From Brienomyrus brachyistius (lineage: Eukaryota; Chordata; Actinopteri; Osteoglossiformes; Mormyridae), in contig NC_064539.1 of NCBI RefSeq assembly GCF_023856365.1, positions 23,687,019 through 23,751,018 of the forward strand: a DNA stretch of 64,000 bases, read 5' to 3'. Positions 1-11,671 of this stretch are shown in pieces. Positions within the stretch are counted from its first letter, which is position 1, and every line of letters starts with the position of its first letter. The position numbers and the translations under genes are program-made. The notes beneath the pieces are model-generated. The model was not told where the DNA came from and did not search any database. It worked only from the letters and a program-made list of their open reading frames with translations.

Positions 1-267
1 TCTGCTATTGTGATATATCCAAATTTAGACACACAACCCAACAACCTAGTTCAGATCCATCTTACCCCTTTGAAATCCTAACCCTCAAAAGAGTATCTTC
101 AAAGATCTAAAGACAGCAGTATGGTGCACATTGTTATTGATTTTTAATTCATCTTAAGGGGAAAGAATGAGAGCTGAGAATATAATAGTAGTGAGCTGCA
201 ATGCTCAGATTTGCCAGCAGAGGGAAATCTCAACTGCTTAACTTTTTTGAAGATTATGGTTGGGTTA

Positions 268-735
268 GGGTGGCATGGTGGTGCAGTGGTTAGCACTGTA
301 AGGGGTGGCATGGTGGTGCAGTGGTTAGCACTGTAAGGGGCGGCATGGTGGTGCAGTGGTTAGCACTGTAAGGGGTGGCATGGTGGTGCAGTGGTTAGCA
401 CTGTAAGGGGTGGCATGGTGGTGCAGTGGTTAGCACTGTTGCCTTACACTTGTGGGACCCGGGTTCGAGTCTCTGCCTGGGTCACATGTGTGTGGAGTTT
501 GCATGTTCTCCCCATATCGTCGTGGGGTTTCCTCCGGGTACTCCGGTTTCCCCCCACAGTCCAAAAACATGCTGAGGCTAATTGCCCATAGGTATGCATG
601 TGTGAGTGAATGGTGTGTGAGTGTGCCCTGCGATGGGCTGACCCCCATCCTGGGTTGTTCCCTGCCTCGTGCCCATTGCTTCCGGGATAGGCTCCGGACT
701 CCCCGCGACCCAGTAGGATAAGCGGTTTGGTTGGA
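268..735 (+). mobile_element. V-SINE (DANA/Mermaid-like) with five tandem copies of its head
   Basis: A tRNA-derived head with pol III box A (TGGTGCAGTGG) and box B (GGTTCGAGTCT, 462-472) is followed by the conserved V-SINE core (GTGGAGTTTGCATGTTCTCC, a TTTCCTCCGGGTACTCCGG block, ACAGTCCAAAAACATGC). The 3' part ends in AGGATAAGCGG. The first 35 bases of the head are repeated five times in tandem before the element continues, giving five box A copies at 279, 314, 349, 384 and 419. Family assignment comes from the core motif; I cannot name the subfamily. Confidence 0.85.
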
Positions 736-741
736 TCATTC

Positions 742-985
742 CTCCAGGTTCTCTGGTTTCGCCCCCCACAGTCCATGCTAAGGTTAATTGGAGTTACCAA
801 ATTGCCCATAGGTGTGCATGTGTGAGTGAATGGTGCGTGAGTGTGCCCTGTGATGGGTTGACACTCCATCCTGGGTTGTTCCTTGCCTTGCACCCGTAGC
901 CTCCAGGATAAGCTCTGGACCCCCTGTGACCCTGAATATTATTAGCGGTTATGGAAATTGGATGGATGGATGGATGGATGAATGG
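742..985 (+). mobile_element. Truncated V-SINE copy, ends in (GGAT)n
   Basis: This starts inside the V-SINE core (CCTCCAGGTTCTCTGG, ACAGTCCATGC) without the tRNA head. It repeats the same 3' half as the copy just upstream and ends in (GGAT)n at about 959-980, the usual tail of these elements. Its spacing suggests insertion beside the first copy, or duplication followed by deletion. Confidence 0.75.
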
Positions 986-1034
986 GCCAACTACAAGTTC
1001 CACAACATGCACCATATTTATTTTTTACAATACA

Positions 1035-1732
1035 TTAGACATGCTAGATGATTAGAGATTAATTAGTCAAAGTCAGTTTTATTTGTCAATTCCTTCAAAT
1101 GTACTTGACATACAAAGGAATCGAAATTACGTTTCACACTGTCCCATGCGTAGACATTGACAACAATAAGTGCAGATGCACACAAAAACCGTTCTAAACA
1201 ATAAGGTAATATTAAGAAAAAGTGCAAGTAGGCTTACGGCATTATACTTAGGTAACATACAGGATATAACAAGACAAAAACATAACATATAGTAAAGTGT
1301 TCCAGCGGTTGGTAAGGGTTTTTTTTTGTTTTAGTGCAGCACAAGATTGTAGCAGCAGTAGTAGTAATATAAATACTGGTATAAAAGAAAAAAAAAAAAG
1401 CTAAAAATATATAGTATATATTTATAGAATATATACATATAGAATATAGAATAGAATATATAAATATACAATATATTTGTAAAATATATAGCAGCAGGTG
1501 TGTGCAATTTGCAATGCAGAGGTAGTTATTTTCAGTCAAGAGTGTAGTTTTTTTTTTTTTTTTTAGTTCTTAGTTCAGAGTGTTTGTTTCCTTGTTGGGG
1601 AGTGTGTGTGGGTGGGGGTGGGGGGTAGAGTCCAGTCTGTCTTCCTATACTCCTGCCAGTCTGGTGATTCTGCTGGCTGGGAGCCGGGAGGGGAGAGAGT
1701 TCAGCAGTCTCACCGCCTGGTGGATGAAGCTG
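1035..1732 (+). mobile_element. Dispersed fish repeat of unnamed family
   Basis: The block opens with CAGTTTTATTTGTCAATTCC and CAAAGGAATCGAAATTACG. It closes with a GTCCAGTCTGTCTTCC block and TTCAGCAGTCTCACCGCCTGG just before the 17-bp array. I recall both ends as recurring words in teleost intergenic repeats, but cannot give the family with certainty. The middle is AT-rich simple sequence and a 17-T run (1548-1564). Calling the two ends one element is inference. Confidence 0.4.
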
Positions 1733-1896
1733 TTGGTGAGCCTGTTATGTTGGTGAGCCTGTTATGTTGGTGAGCCTGTTATGTTGGTGAGCCTGTTATG
1801 TTGGTGAGCCTGTTATGTTGGTGAGCCTGTTATGTTGGTGAGCCTGTTATGTTGGTGAGCCTGTTATGTTGGTGAGCCTGTTATGTTGGTGAGCCA
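1733..1896 (+). repeat. 17-bp minisatellite, nine full copies plus a partial one
   Basis: The unit TTGGTGAGCCTGTTATG starts at 1733 and repeats every 17 bases without variation until the partial copy at 1886. It begins exactly where the dispersed repeat on its left reads GATGAAGCTGTTGGTGAGCC, so it looks like a local expansion of that element. Perfect identity between copies points to recent growth. Confidence 0.95.
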
Positions 1897-3609
1897 TTAC
1901 TTTGAGCTATTTAAAAGGCCGAAGCCACTTTACTAATGGACCTTACCTGACAGTGTCCGGGGACTAGAAGCAGCCGTTTTTAAAGTGCAATCATGAAAAC
2001 ACGAGGAGTTTTTCTGCAGAAAAGCGAAACTGAGGCCATAACTGGGTCATGATGCAGGAAAGCATCTTAATGTCACCTCCGTTTCAGCTAGCAGTTTACC
2101 TATTCAGTTGCATGGTCTGTTAGTCATTAGTGATGTGTGAACTGCCTGACTCACTACTCAGTTATGCGGCTTTAGATAGGGACCATTAAAGCCTAATTGT
2201 TGGACTGATATACTTCCAGGCAAACAGCACCACTGACCAATAAAATATTTTCTCTGCCTCAAGTGCCTAAATAATGAATCGGAACCCTGCATCTGCGTGG
2301 AACATGGCTTATAAATTACTTTTTTCTGTACTGGATTTCAGCAACCTGACTAGTGTAGCCAGAAACAAGCAGCTGCTACTATTCAGTCTATACCTGGCTC
2401 TATTAATATCAGTGTATACACACACACAGACACACACACACACACACACCACAAGATTGTAATAATATCTTTGTGGGGACTTTCTATTCATTTCTATGGG
2501 GAAAACTCTAATCTCATTATGACGATCTTAGAGATGTGAATCCAGATCTATCTGTCTAGATAGAAGTGATGATTTAACAAAAACATTGTTAGCTTTTCCT
2601 CTGTTGTCACTGGATTAGAGTTGTGTGTTACACAAACACTGCTTGTGCTAACAGAATGAGGTTAGCCATCTCTCAGCAAAGAAGCCAGCATTGTTTTAAA
2701 CCAAGGGATGACTTAAAAAGGACAGAATTTTAAAGTGAATCACAGGACAAAAAGACTTTTGTCTTAGCAGAGCACTAGTTATTTACTTCTTTATTTGGAT
2801 GAAATAATATTTTGGGATGACATCACAAGGAGCCACATCACATCATGTAATTAAAATTATTTATCCATATTCAGTGGAGAGCAGCTGGTCAGGGCATTTA
2901 TGAAGAGAGTTGCTGAAACAAGTCTTTGAAGCAGACCACGCCCTTTGGTAATTTGCATATTACCCATCGTTCTTGACAGGGTGTTCCAGAAAACAGCCCA
3001 ATCAGAGTGGACAAGGCAGTATGATAAAGCGAGAGGTTTAGAATTAGAATGAGGTGAGATATTCTGTCACCTAGGATGATGCTGCACTGCCCCTCAAAGG
3101 CAAGACATAGTAACTGCACTGACACTGAGAAAAAGAACTTCTGTCTGTCCACCCGCATGTGTCGTGGGTAACTGGGATTTTCTTCAAAATCAAGCATAAT
3201 TAAACGAAGATATTTTGATGCAGGATTAAGCCTGAGAGAAAAGAAGGGCAGTGTTTTAAGACCACACAAACAAACAGTGTGCTTGTTTGTTGTCCAGTCT
3301 GTCTGAATGTGCACAACAATTACTGCAGCATTGCCTTTGTTCTGGGTGCATGTGCAGGATGCATGTTCCCCATGTGACGTGCCCAATTCCTCTCAGAACT
3401 TGCCAAACGTCTGCCCCCAATGGTTTTCCAGTAATGCTCAAATGAGTTCATCTCAGGAACACCTTCCACCTCAATCGGCGAATGTGGTCCAATCAGGGAG
3501 CCTCTGCTCCGGAGGCTCTCAGAATGTAACGCCTGACCTTGGATGTGAAAGCTGTGTTTCGAGGTGGCCCTAGTATGGCAGAAGCCTCCCTCTGTGTGAG
3601 CAGGCGTTC

Positions 3610-3720
3610 TATTTATATGTAAATAAGGAGAAGTCATTATTTTCCAATAAAACGTGAAATAACAGTTTGAGGGAAAAAAAGCCCACCGAAATTAAATAAG
3701 AATTGAGAAAACTGAGTGCA
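3610..3720 (+). repeat. Diverged repeat, copy A
   Basis: The text around TAAATAAGGAGAAGTCATTATTTTCC recurs at 4.60 kb in the same order and orientation: both copies share AAATAAGG, GTCATTATTTT, a GGGA/GGGAGG-AAAA block and AAATTAAA-GA words. The similarity is plain but diluted by indels. No terminal inverted repeats were seen, so the class is unknown. Confidence 0.5.
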
Positions 3721-4599
3721 AACCATCCCCAGCAGGTTGTGGTTAGAGTTTGCAGTGCCCCATGGCAGCAGCTGTAGAACTTCCCCCAAAAGATACTCTT
3801 CAGCGGTGAGTTTCCCGAAGCCTTCTTAACGCCACGTCATTTGTACGTTCTAGCTTTTAACGTAGAAACGTGGGAAACTCACCCCAGGTCTAAACCAAGC
3901 TAGTAAACCTGTGGTTGTACGGTAAGTAAGTGTGTGTGTGTTGGGGGGGTCATTCTGTCCTTTGTCTCCAGAGGCCTGTTTCAGCAGAATGATGTGGATT
4001 TAAGGTAGTCGGGATTAAATGTAAGTGGACGAAGATGAAGTCCATTTAAACTGGGGTACCTTAAATTCAACAGAATCCTGCTTTCTGACACCTTGGGATT
4101 TACTTATAGGCAGCAAACTTTTTCAAAAGCCAATGAGATTTTGGCAGAGGGATGTGGGAGCGTTTGGAAAGAAGCTCCCTCTATCAGCCCGCCTTAAACA
4201 CAGCCATTAACAAAAAAAAAACAACAAAAAAAAAACGTAACACGCCTGCTTTTTATTTCAGTGTAATGGGCTTTTGTTTTTCCGATGGTGGGAATGTTTT
4301 GTTTTACCGCATTGTCCTTTTACAGTAAACTATTTTCTATTTTTAGATGCATCAGAATCAAATGGCTTAAAGCCTTTCTTATATTTTTTTCAAACTCCAA
4401 TAATGTGAAAGGCTAAACCCAAGCATTTCTGTTTTTAGCCATTTTAACACACCCCGGGGGAAATAAATATGCACAACAGAATACTGTGAATAATGCTTTA
4501 AGTTGCAAATATTTTAATCTAAATTCATATATACTTCATTATTATACAGATTAATGATGGATCCAGAGTTGAGATATATGAAGTATTCTCCAAGACTAT

Positions 4600-4715
4600 A
4601 TATAAATAAGGAAATGTCATTATTTTTCAGTGAAATACAAAATAATTATTTGGGAGGAAAATTGACAAAATTAAAGGAGAATAAAAGCCTCAAATCACAC
4701 TGTGCTGCAATCTTC
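4600..4715 (+). repeat. Diverged repeat, copy B
   Basis: Partner of the copy at 3.61 kb, sharing TATAAATAAGGAAATGTCAT, GTGAAATACAAAATAA and the following A-rich block in the same order. The two lie about 1 kb apart and could be two insertions of one element or an old local duplication. Confidence 0.5.
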
Positions 4716-4841
4716 TGATATCTCAAATATTGACTTGTTCAAACACATTTTCTGATGTGCTTCATAAACACACAAACAGACAGTACCTGCATTACCCAGT
4801 AATGCAAATCAGGTCGTCTTTACATAGTAAAGATTTTAGAA

Positions 4842-4947
4842 TATCCATCCATTTTCTGAAACCACTTATCCTGGGGTCACAGGAGGTCTAGAGCATGTGG
4901 GAACAAGGCGGGGAAAAATGCAGGATGGGACATCAACCCATTACAGG

Positions 4948-5025
<78 letters not shown>

Positions 5026-5226
5026 CTATGGGGAACTTTGTAATTCCAGGTAGCCTCAGCATGTTTTTGGACTTTAGGGGGGAAACCAAAGAACCAGGAG
5101 GAAGCCCCACAGCAACAGAGGGAGAATAACCAAACTCCACACACACGGAACCCTGACAGACACTCGAACCCAGATCCTAGAGGTGTGAGGCAACAGTACG
5201 GAACACTGCACTACCATGCCACCCTT
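4842..5226 (-). mobile_element. V-SINE, - strand, with internal (CA)38 expansion
   Basis: Reading on the - strand, the head (AGGGTGGCATGGTAGTGCAG) starts near 5226. The core shows GTTTGGTTATTCTCC and AAAAACATGCTGAGG, and the 3' part ends near 4842 (AGAAAATGGATGGA). The TG-rich segment that follows the core in this family has been replaced by (CA)38 on the + strand (4949-5024). It is diverged from the 56.3-kb copy throughout. Confidence 0.85.
4949..5024. repeat. (CA)38 microsatellite
   Basis: An uninterrupted run of 38 CA dinucleotides inside the V-SINE, at the place where intact copies have a short TG-rich segment. The long - strand frames of alternating Cys-Val here are artefacts of the repeat. 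Confidence 0.95.
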
Positions 5227-7099
5227 ATTTTAGAATACATGTATTTTAAACAACAAAAACATTTTTATAATCTCTCTTCTCTTTCAGTTTAGTTTTTCAT
5301 CCTGGAGGATTTTTAGTTTCTGATATAGATTCCTGTACGAATGCACTGGGGGTCGGGGGGGAGGGTGGTATTTAGTTCGTTGTACATTTAACTTTAGGTA
5401 AAAACAGACAAGAAATGCCAGGAAAGGAGGTCACAGAAAGCAATGAACAATGTTAATTGGTTCTCTGTAGGTGTCAGCGTCCTCACCTCAGGGTTTTGAA
5501 AAATGAACATCCCTCCTTGTTTTGCCGAACTGTGAGAAGAGCAGATTGAGTGCTTTTTGAAGGAGAGAAGCATTATATCTGCGACCGGTGACACCGCCGC
5601 TGCTGTTAGCTGACGGCCAGCACACATGCAGTGGTGACCTTTCTCTCCCCCCCCCCCGCCACCTTATCATCTTTTACTCCGAAGAAGGAAACGTTCCTCA
5701 TTTTGACGCCAAACTGCTGTGGCGGCTGTCCTATTTTCGTAACCCATTTCTCTGTGATGGCCAGGTGACAGTGACTGAGAGATTTGTTAGATTTGCACTG
5801 ACGCTTCCCAGAAAATTTCTAAAATATTTTACTTTTTAGGGCAGCAAGATGCTCGGAGGCCTGAAGAGAAAATTAAGGTCAAGGCCAGACACTTCATAAG
5901 ATAACAGACGCATTCCATGCTGATTCGTCTTTTTTGTTCCCTGCTAAAAAAACCGACATAAATTAAAAGCCTTGACAAATATAGTGATGACACAAATGTT
6001 AAAAATATTTTAATGTTGAGGTTGTTTTACTGTTGAGGCTTTGGGACAAATGCACTTTCGGAAGTTAAAAAAAAATCTCACGTACGTCATTTGTGAAATG
6101 CTGGTGAGCCTGAAGGCAAGCAATCCTTGTAAAATAACTGTGAATGTTATCCTTTTTAAGTGAGTATTTCTGGCAGACCTCTGGCCACCACATGGGACAG
6201 CGACACAGCAGTGCTGTTTGCGCACTGTACATTTAACTGGCAGAGCAGGCCAGCTTGGCCTGATGAAAACCACATAGCTTTGCCATCAGCAGTCCGAGCA
6301 TAGCAGCTTAGGCGAAAGCTGAAGAGCATCTCACGTCTCCTGGTGGAAGATTGTCCATCCCATGCTCTGTGCGGACAGAAGTTGCGGTTGAGTCTCAATA
6401 AAAACTAGTGATAGACTCGACGTGGATTATGCCTTCTGAAGAACATGCATCACAGGTTTAACTTAAATCTCCATGAAGTGGGCACCCTGTGCTCGCTAGC
6501 ACAGATTTAGTGCTGCTTCTGTGGTGCATTAATCCGTGTGACGGCCCATGCCTGGCATTGCTTTGTGGTCTGCCAGCACTCTGCCACGTTCCGCTGACTG
6601 ATGAGAGGCAGGTCAGTGCCCCTAGCTGTTTAGGATTACAGGCAGCACATCTGTCACCTGTGATCCTTTTACTTAACTGGGTCACTATCTTCCCTCTTTG
6701 TCCTCTTCCTGGGTTTGTTTTTCTCTCTTTTGCGAGGAGAGGAAGCTGGGTTGGGGATTCCTTCCTGTTTGTCCCCATGGAAGATCACTAAACTATGTCC
6801 CTCAAAAACACTGTTGCGTCTCACATTGCACACTATATTAATCCAGCACACACCACTTACCAGCCTTTGAGCTAATACCCAATACTTATTTTAATTTTCT
6901 ATACTAAACATTCACATATCATGTACATATGGCATAGGCCACACCCCCATTCAACTTTAATTTATCTTATGTTCATTAACATCTGCGCTGTACATGTGAG
7001 TATGAGCTCTCTACTCTCATAACAAGAGTGCATGAGCTAATGGTGAACGTGACCAAACTTTTATCAGACTTGAGTATGGAATCTCCCCGGGGACGCCAT

Positions 7100-7145
7100 G
7101 ACATCATCGACGACTGATGACACCATCGACGACTGATGACATCAT
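7100..7145 (+). repeat. 19-bp short tandem repeat
   Basis: The unit GACATCATCGACGACTGAT is repeated at 7100 and 7119, with a partial third copy from 7138. Each junction creates TGATGACA words. Too short to classify further. Confidence 0.8.
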
Positions 7146-10100
7146 CTCTTTTCACAGTTCCATCATTTTATTTCGCCTTGTTTGCATGGTCTTACCAAAG
7201 CAAAGAACATTAGCTCTGGATGGCCAGCTCCCTTCCCTCCCACGTCTGTTCTCTTACCTTCTGGCTCAAAGCTATTCAGGTTCTCTGTGGTGTCCTTCTG
7301 TCCGACGTGTCCTTTCTCGTCCTGACAAGGCCCCGTCCTTTATAAATATAGAGCGTACCAATACTGGCCCAAGAAGGCTGACTCTGCAGGTAGCCCTACC
7401 TGCGAACTTACTGCTAAATGTGGCCGGCATAAAAATCTGCTATTGATGATAATTGAAGTGAGGTGATATTAGTCAGTTAGACTAAACTGCCTCAAAAATT
7501 CTGCAGCATACAAAGGCATTACCCTCACAGCCTAATGCACATCCCAGTAAGTGCAGCTGCTTTAGCTCCAACATGCATCTTTATGTCCTTGGTGGCAACA
7601 AAGTGAATTGCAACATGCAGCCTGCGTCAGAACAACACAGAGTTTTCCCTCACTGACGGTCCAAGCACTTCAAATGTAAAAGCTCGTCTTGTGATGATGT
7701 AAGTTCAGCCACTTGGACGGTTTGGGAGCTGTGAGGGCCTTAGACTTTGCAAATGCCCTTTATACCTTGCTACTCTGCTGTTCTCACTATAAAACAAGCC
7801 TTCTGCCATACAGAGATGTTCTCCTTTCGCTACCGAGTAACACTGGTTATCCTCCAAATGCTTGCAGGCTTAGATGGATTTTCCAGGAATTTGCCTCTGA
7901 TGAGTCTGGACAGTGTGGATACTTCTCATTTCATTTTGTTTTGCGGTTTTGTGAAGGTTCAGGGTCCTTCGTACAGCTTCGATTCAGCAGGTACCTTAGT
8001 TTGCATAAGTAAAGCACAATTACTCTAGCTTGAGCTGTGAGACAGTGATAAAAGACTTTCTCACTCCCCAGGGCAGTTGAATCATTATACAAGTCTTTAG
8101 TTTCCTTTATGCTTTGTGACAAATGCATGCTTTCTCCAGGTGACAATGAGAAATACAAAAATATTAGCTAATTATGTTCAGTTAATGTCAGTTATTCATT
8201 AGTTTAATTACATCCAGTTAATTATGTTTGGTTATTAATGCAGCTGGTTACCACACTTAATTATTGAATCTCAAAGCCTTGTTTGCACAACGCCTTCGCC
8301 CTGCAGCTTGTCTTAGCGCGAGTCGGAGATCACGCCAGGCAGGAAACTTGCCCACAACATCAGCCAGCGAGTCAAGGACGGGGCCTATCTTCTGTTGAAG
8401 CTCTTGTTCAGATATAATCATCGATGAATAAGACATGTGCACTTTTAAAATTAATGTACACGGGGAGAATAAATGCAAATAAGAAATGTAAATGACATGC
8501 TTCCCTTAAAAATGTTTTCTGCCCATATTCTGTGTGTGTGTCAGGAGGCATGATATTTAGCCGTGGAAAGAGAAAATGCAGAACAGCCTTTCAGACTGAT
8601 GGCTTCATCATGCAAAGTGCTCCCCGCGATGTCTTAAAGATGCTGCATTCAGCTGGTCACCCAAAACCGCGGGAGGTAGCTAGTGCGAGCGTGGATGAGG
8701 CTCGGGGTTGCAGCCAGGCCACCTCTGGAGTAGACGGGCGTCCTTGTTTGTCTATGGTTCCCTGAAGAGCACAGCATCTCTTAAGTTTGGGGGAAGGTTT
8801 TGCCTGGCTGCCTGACCCTGTTTCTGTCACCCATGTGGGGCGCCATGAATATGGCAAAGAGTAAATCTGGGTCTTATGATGCCAGGGTGTGCATACCATT
8901 CAGCTGAAGATGCCACTTAGCCCCGCACACACTCATTAGGTAATCATGCACAATGAGCAGCAATTAGCTGTTTCCATGGAAACGGTCAGAGTCATGTGAC
9001 CTTGCATGAAATTCTACTACTTGTTCAAGTACCTCAATAAGGGGGGGGGCGATGCATATTAAATAAGAGTGCAACATTCGTCATGGTTTTCATTTATTGC
9101 ACAAAAGTGGGAGTGAGACAAATGATGAATGACTGAATAGACGAGAGGTGGCATTTGCATGAATTTATCAGGCAAAGGGCAGTGAGAGCTGCGTGGGGGG
9201 GCCAGCGAGTGAAGGCTGCTGCTGTGTTTCCTTTCCCGTCATGCCAATTCAGCGTGAGACCAAATAATCGAGACCCGGTTAAGTGGATTTGCCGCGGACT
9301 GGCACATCGCGACTGCGGAAGCGGCTTTCCATCTCCGTGATAACTGACCTTTCCCTTCGGCACCTTGGGGGGATGCGTATCCGATCCATTTCCACACAGG
9401 CTGAAGGAGCTTCTCTTTGGGATAAAGAACAGCGTGGTTTAAATTTGGGAACAGGGACAGGCATTGGAGGGCCAAAGGGAAAAGCACTCAAGGTCGTTCG
9501 AATGTCTCCCAGGACGAGGCCACCTCCACCTCCTGTCAGAAGCCGTAAGTGTGAGCAGCTGAATGCTGATAGGCATTCCTCCATGCCTTACGCTCATCCT
9601 CCCTTCCGGGGGTGCAGGTCGTGGCCCAGTGGAACAGGACACTGTTATTAAGGCAATTCAGACTCTTCCCAGGAGAGAGGGCCTGTGTGAGAGAGGCCGT
9701 TGTCCTCCACCTGGTTGTGACACAGAGATTTGCGCTGTCTGAGAGGAGCCTTGAAATGCGAGCGGAGGGAACCTCTTCTTGAAAGGGGGGGGGGGGCAAC
9801 CCCTCCTGTAGAAAATTCCTTTCATCCAAATCGCTGTTACCACGGTGACGCTTGCTGGAGAGGCTCCCGCTGCAGTTGGCCCTCTAATTACTAAGTGCCT
9901 CTGCAATTGGTTTTAATCACTCTGGGGGACAAGGTTAACCCCTTGGATTGGCCAACACTGCTGTGTTTGCCACAGCGGGGCCACCACCGACACACAGGCC
10001 TGGCCATTTGCCATAGAGCACTATAATTCATCCCCCCGCCCCTACAGCCCATGCCATTGTTGGCTCGCGGAAGGTTTCTGTGGCAATAAATGTCATCAGA

Positions 10101-10556
10101 TTGTTCCTGAGTGGCACTGATCACCCCCTGCCCCCGCCTTGGTTTTTTAAGGATTGCAGACTGATGGGAGTGTGGCCCCAGCTGGTAACCTTGGCAACTG
10201 CAAACGACATCACATGTCTGGAGAGAGATAAGATCAGCCCACAGTGCCAGAAGAAGGACACACCATGTCTCACGTCTCTGACTTCTGGAATGATCTGGAG
10301 AGAAGCTCAACCTCATGTGCCCAGAGGGGGCACAGGGAGGTTTGATTGTAGGAATAATGTGGTGATGCTCATATCAGTAGGACAAACAGCTACTTTTGCA
10401 GAGCTAAACCCACACCTTGGGTCTGGACATCAAAAGGGGCTTTGAAATCCAGTATCAGACTGACCATCCAGATGTCCCATTCGGACTACCGAATGACACG
10501 CATGTAAATGGGCCAGCAGGTCGGGGCTGGCGACAGCGTGGGAAGGAGGGCAAGGC

Positions 10557-10577
10557 GGGGGGGGGGGGGGGGGGGGG
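10557..10577. repeat. 21-base poly-G run
   Basis: Uninterrupted G run. One of a set of unusually long G/C homopolymers spread across the window; the longest are 26 C at 30757-30782, 23 C at 11649-11671 and this one. Confidence 0.9.
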
Positions 10578-10753
10578 AGGGCGGCTGAGGGGGTTGTGGC
10601 GACGTGCTGGATTTCGTGATGCAGTTTATCCTCAGTCATGCAAAGTCACTATAAAACAAGTCAAGGTGAACATCAGGGTTTCTATCTGCTTGTTCTGATC
10701 ACGAATTGCAGGATCCAGGATCCTCACATCAATAAACTAGAATTCTTTACTTG

Positions 10754-10791
<38 letters not shown>
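10754..10791. repeat. (ATA)n microsatellite
   Basis: Twelve to thirteen tandem ATA units with no interruption. The flanks are unique sequence. Confidence 0.95.
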
Positions 10792-10792
<1 letters not shown>

Positions 10793-11648
10793 TTCTTATT
10801 ATCACATCTGGCTATTCATGGCTACATAGTAATAAAAGCACAAGTGAAGCATGTGTTTGGGGGGGGGGGGGCGCAAGACCAGGGAGCAGGTGTTAGCGGG
10901 TGCAACCACCATACACCATAAATCCCACAGTGGTGCTGTGGGGGGGGTTTCAAAGCCCTTTGAAGCTCCAGTCCGGTGGGGAATCAGAGGAGAACTTCAC
11001 AGGCGGCTCTGGGCGCGGCTGCAGTTTTAAAGGGGGGCGATTGAAAATGTCCCCTGCTCCATTCCTCACGTCTTCCACTGTCAAGGGGAATATTTTAAAG
11101 CTGAACATGTGCGCCCCCCCCCCCCCGCCCCATACAGAGCGGGTCCCGCCATGGTCAAGGACAGCACCCAAGCCCCCGGTTTCATGGCTCACTTCAAACG
11201 TGGCCACGTCGCCGGGCGGAAGGTGCCATGCCGTGGAATTAACGAGGGCCTCTGAGCACCAGCTTATCAGCTTCTCATCACGCTCACATTAGCTTAATCT
11301 TCCCACCATCGCTGCTAAATTAGAACATTGACTTTCGGGATGTGCGGTTTAATATTTTTACTCGTGTCTTTCTCTTTTAGACTCTTTCCCCAGCCTCCTG
11401 CTGTGCCTGGCTGTAATTTTTAGTGACATGTATCACATCAGGCCTGTATTTATATTTTCAATCACCATCGTGTCAAGGCGTTCTTCATATCATTTATATT
11501 GTGAAGGAGCTACATTAAATAACTGTAATGAAGGGTTCTATTGTGGGGTAATGTTTTACCTCTGAGGGAAGGTCAAAAGGCTTCTATTCGTTTCTCAGCC
11601 TTCTGCTTAATGACATCACTCTGCCAGCCGTGAGAAGCAGCCTTTCAG

Positions 11649-11671
11649 CCCCCCCCCCCCCCCCCCCCCCC
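11649..11671. repeat. 23-base poly-C run
   Basis: Uninterrupted C run between CCTTTCAG and AGGAAATG. The flanks are not repetitive. Confidence 0.9.

Larger units (their letters stand above)
1897..4840. other. Noncoding region, no gene recognised
   Basis: This stretch contains a short CA microsatellite (2420-2450) and one copy of a diverged repeat pair (about 3610-3720 and 4600-4710). A 162-codon frame on the - strand (3386-2898) shows no family resemblance or codon character that I can recognise, so it was left out. Confidence 0.4.

Noticed and set aside
2898..3386. 162-codon - strand frame
   Set aside because: No recognisable family and no supporting splice or promoter signals.
8257..8478. 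73-codon - strand frame that reads protein-like
   Set aside because: No known family, no splice sites or neighbours to support it; kept only as a remark.
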